Of a DNA stretch of 6,583 nucleotides, positions 5,607-6,583 are shown one piece after another. How positions within the stretch are numbered: the stretch's first letter is position 1; the number at the start of each line of letters is the position of its first letter. The stretch covers positions 1 to 6,583 of the forward strand of contig JAPLIW010000726.1 of NCBI GenBank assembly GCA_026388915.1. The letters are read 5' to 3'. The position numbers and the translations under genes were made by a program. Source of the DNA: Deltaproteobacteria bacterium (lineage in GTDB: Bacteria > Desulfobacterota > SM23-61). The notes under the pieces are model-generated. The model worked only from the letters and a program-made list of their open reading frames with translations, was not told where the DNA came from and did not search any database.

Positions 5607-6152
5607 TCAGGGAACAAAAACCGCCGCGGCCATCACGGTGGTCCATCCGGTTTTCACGATGGCCGACTGGGTGATGTTGGTGGTGCGAACGATGGCGTTG
5701 CTGAGGCGGTAGAATTCTTTCTTTTCATCCCAGCTCTTGTCCGCCTCAAATTCGATGCCCAGGGTGGAAGCCAGCATGGCCGCCGCCAGGTCTTCGGCAT
5801 AATCCCCCGATTCCTTTTCATTCCGGCCGAAGGCATGATGCTCGCTCAGGTACCCGTAGACAGATCGATTGGAAGGGATCGCGCAGCCGATGGAGGCGGC
5901 CAGGAGGCGGCGCGGCTCATTGCTGCTGCACCGGGCCAAGACGCAGTAGGTGATGCCCCCGGGAATCAGCAGCTGCAGCCCTCGCTTCCGGGGGGTAACG
6001 CGGCACCGGGGAGGAAGAATGCTGGAGACCGAAACGAGGTTACACTTCTCGATCCCCGCGTCCCGCAAGGCCAGCTCATAGGAATGGAGTTCCTCCCTGT
6101 GGGTGCCCACGCCCTTGGTGAAAAAGACCCTTGCCGGGACATTCGATATCAA
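5607..6152 (-). CDS. pdaD: Pyruvoyl-dependent arginine decarboxylase
   Basis: Converts arginine to agmatine and CO2, the entry to polyamine synthesis (or to acid resistance in some bacteria). The enzyme is made as a proenzyme that cleaves itself at a Ser-Ser bond, turning the second serine into the pyruvoyl cofactor. Numbered from TTG 6152 (181 residues, a normal length), the family core VFFTKGVGTHREELHSYELALRDAGIEKCNL leads to VSSILPP with cleavage expected between S43 and S44; N38 lies six residues before S44, as in the M. jannaschii enzyme. NEPRRLLAASIG, YGYLSEHHAFG (E104) and YAEDLAAAML follow, all family hallmarks. The TTG has GGAAGGAG at 6159-6166 with a 6-base gap. An in-frame GTG at 6239 would add 29 residues without a ribosome site and would read through repeat DNA, so it is rejected. 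A weak promoter (TTGCGT, 17 bp, TAAAAG at 6176-6181) would fit the TTG start. No other polyamine gene is in view. Confidence 0.92.
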   Translation of the reverse strand: MISNVPARVFFTKGVGTHREELHSYELALRDAGIEKCNLVSVSSILPPRCRVTPRKRGLQLLIPGGITYCVLARCSSNEPRRLLAASIGCAIPSNRSVYGYLSEHHAFGRNEKESGDYAEDLAAAMLASTLGIEFEADKSWDEKKEFYRLSNAIVRTTNITQSAIVKTGWTTVMAAAVFVP

Positions 6153-6158
6153 AGTTCT

Positions 6159-6166
6159 CTCCTTCC
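6159..6166 (-). promoter_or_regulatory. Ribosome binding site deciding the decarboxylase TTG start
   Basis: GGAAGGAG on the minus strand sits 6 bases before TTG 6152-6150. It is the strongest Shine-Dalgarno near this gene, and translation from here begins just ahead of the conserved VPARVFF core, as in family members. Confidence 0.8.
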
Positions 6167-6200
6167 CAGATTGATCTTTTAACCCAATCTCCAAGAAAAC

Positions 6201-6395
6201 GCAAGCCCCAATAATCGACTTGCCCTCTCCACTTTTCACCGGGTAGGCGCAAGATGGATAGAATTTCAGGCGTTGCCCGGCCCGGAAGCAAGGGCGTTGC
6301 GCGCAAAAACCATAAGGCGCGCCTCATTTCCTGGACCGGGCGGGCAATTTAAATGCGGAATGCCAAAAGTGAAGGGGGCAAGCCCCAATAATCGA
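6201..6395. repeat. 18-bp direct repeat with adjoining inverted copies
   Basis: GCAAGCCCCAATAATCGA occurs identically at 6201-6218 and 6378-6395. Beside it an 18-base segment beginning AAAAGTG occurs on the + strand at 6365-6382 and on the minus strand at 6219-6236, matching at 16 of 18 positions. At 6201-6223 the repeat is bounded by GCAAG and CTTGC, so it can form a small stem with a 13-base loop. The 6153-6506 gap contains no credible gene. Confidence 0.75.
6273..6347. repeat. Nested inverted repeat upstream of the DapA-like gene
   Basis: TTGCCCGGCCCGG (6273-6285) pairs with CCGGGCGGGCAA (6336-6347) apart from one bulged base. Inside, GCGCGC at 6299-6304 pairs with 6317-6322 around a 12-base loop. 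The stretch 6279-6298 (GGCCCGGAAGCAAGGGCGTT) matches the outer arm of the 1050-1257 element at 16 of 20 positions, suggesting a related element. A lone heptamer GCGGAAT follows at 6355-6361. Confidence 0.6.
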
Positions 6396-6506
6396 TTGAT
6401 AATTCAACCAAACCTGTGGTAGGGGTAGAAGAAAACGCCGGAAATTTCTGGCCGGGAAAGATCCGCGCGGAGGCGGTTTTTTCTCCGCCAAGTGGGAGGA
6501 TGGAGA

Positions 6507-6583
6507 TTGAAATACCGAAAGCTTTACGGCATCGTGGTGGCCACGGTCACCCCTCTCACCGGAGACGGCCGGATCAATCCGGA
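6507..6583 (+). CDS. N-terminus of a DapA/N-acetylneuraminate lyase family enzyme (3' truncated by window)
   Basis: From TTG 6507 the frame reads a 25-residue start, with GIVVATVTPLTGDGRINP matching the first strand and loop of the class I aldolase TIM-barrel family that includes dihydrodipicolinate synthase and N-acetylneuraminate lyase (G-x-x-x-A-x-x-T-P-x-x-x-D-G-x-I/V). The catalytic lysine and tyrosine lie beyond the window, so the reaction cannot be named. GGGAGGA at 6494-6500 sits 6 bases before the TTG. A GTG at 6492 is in frame but overlaps the ribosome site, and the ATG at 6500 is in another frame giving no family match. A hairpin GCGGAG/CTCCGC (6467-6472 with 6483-6488) lies just upstream of the ribosome site. 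The gene diverges from the arginine decarboxylase across a 354-base gap. Confidence 0.75.
   Translation, partial: MKYRKLYGIVVATVTPLTGDGRINP

Noticed and set aside
5354..5617. 87-residue minus-strand open frame between the decarboxylase and feoB
   Set aside because: It needs a TTG start without a ribosome site, overlaps the decarboxylase end, spans several hairpins and resembles no family I know.
6153..6239. 29-residue N-terminal extension of the arginine decarboxylase
   Set aside because: The GTG at 6239 lacks a ribosome site and the region includes one copy of the 18-bp repeat, while TTG 6152 has a strong site.
6419..6428. Fourth copy of the 28-bp palindrome
   Set aside because: Only one half (GTAGGGGTAG) is present with no matching second arm, so it is mentioned but not annotated.

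Overview
The window is GC-rich, densely coded bacterial chromosome. It holds four complete protein genes, the clipped ends of two more, and four gaps filled with palindromes and short repeats. Gene content (fused FeoA-FeoB, PanB, pyruvoyl-dependent arginine decarboxylase) and tandem GCGGAAT heptamers in the gaps resemble Desulfobacterota (former Deltaproteobacteria) genomes. That assignment is inference from memory of such genomes, not a measurement.

Layout: (1) 1-54 (+), last 17 codons of a probable amidohydrolase, convergent with (2) 85-939 (-), panB. (3) 940-1418, a divergent gap with a 208-bp nested inverted-repeat element, then a consensus sigma70 promoter and a palindromic leader for (4) 1419-2831 (+), a stand-alone amidase-signature enzyme. 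(5) 2832-3064, a convergent gap with heptamer arrays, a palindrome and a decayed second copy of the feoB 3' end. (6) 3065-5296 (-), feoB with an N-terminal FeoA domain. (7) 5297-5606, a hairpin-rich gap with a possible iron-responsive promoter for feoB. (8) 5607-6152 (-), pyruvoyl-dependent arginine decarboxylase, re-called here from a TTG start. (9) 6153-6506, a divergent repeat-filled gap. (10) 6507-6583 (+), the start of a DapA-family lyase or synthase, also from TTG.

The genes do not form one pathway: PanB belongs to pantothenate/CoA synthesis, FeoB to ferrous iron uptake, and the decarboxylase to agmatine/polyamine synthesis. No classical defence or mobile system (transposase, CRISPR, toxin-antitoxin) is visible. 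The novelty lies in the noncoding DNA: a cloverleaf-like element at 1050-1257, paired heptamer arrays, three copies of a 28-bp palindrome whose arms differ in partly compensating ways, and a feoB tail remnant that differs from the live gene mostly at synonymous sites.
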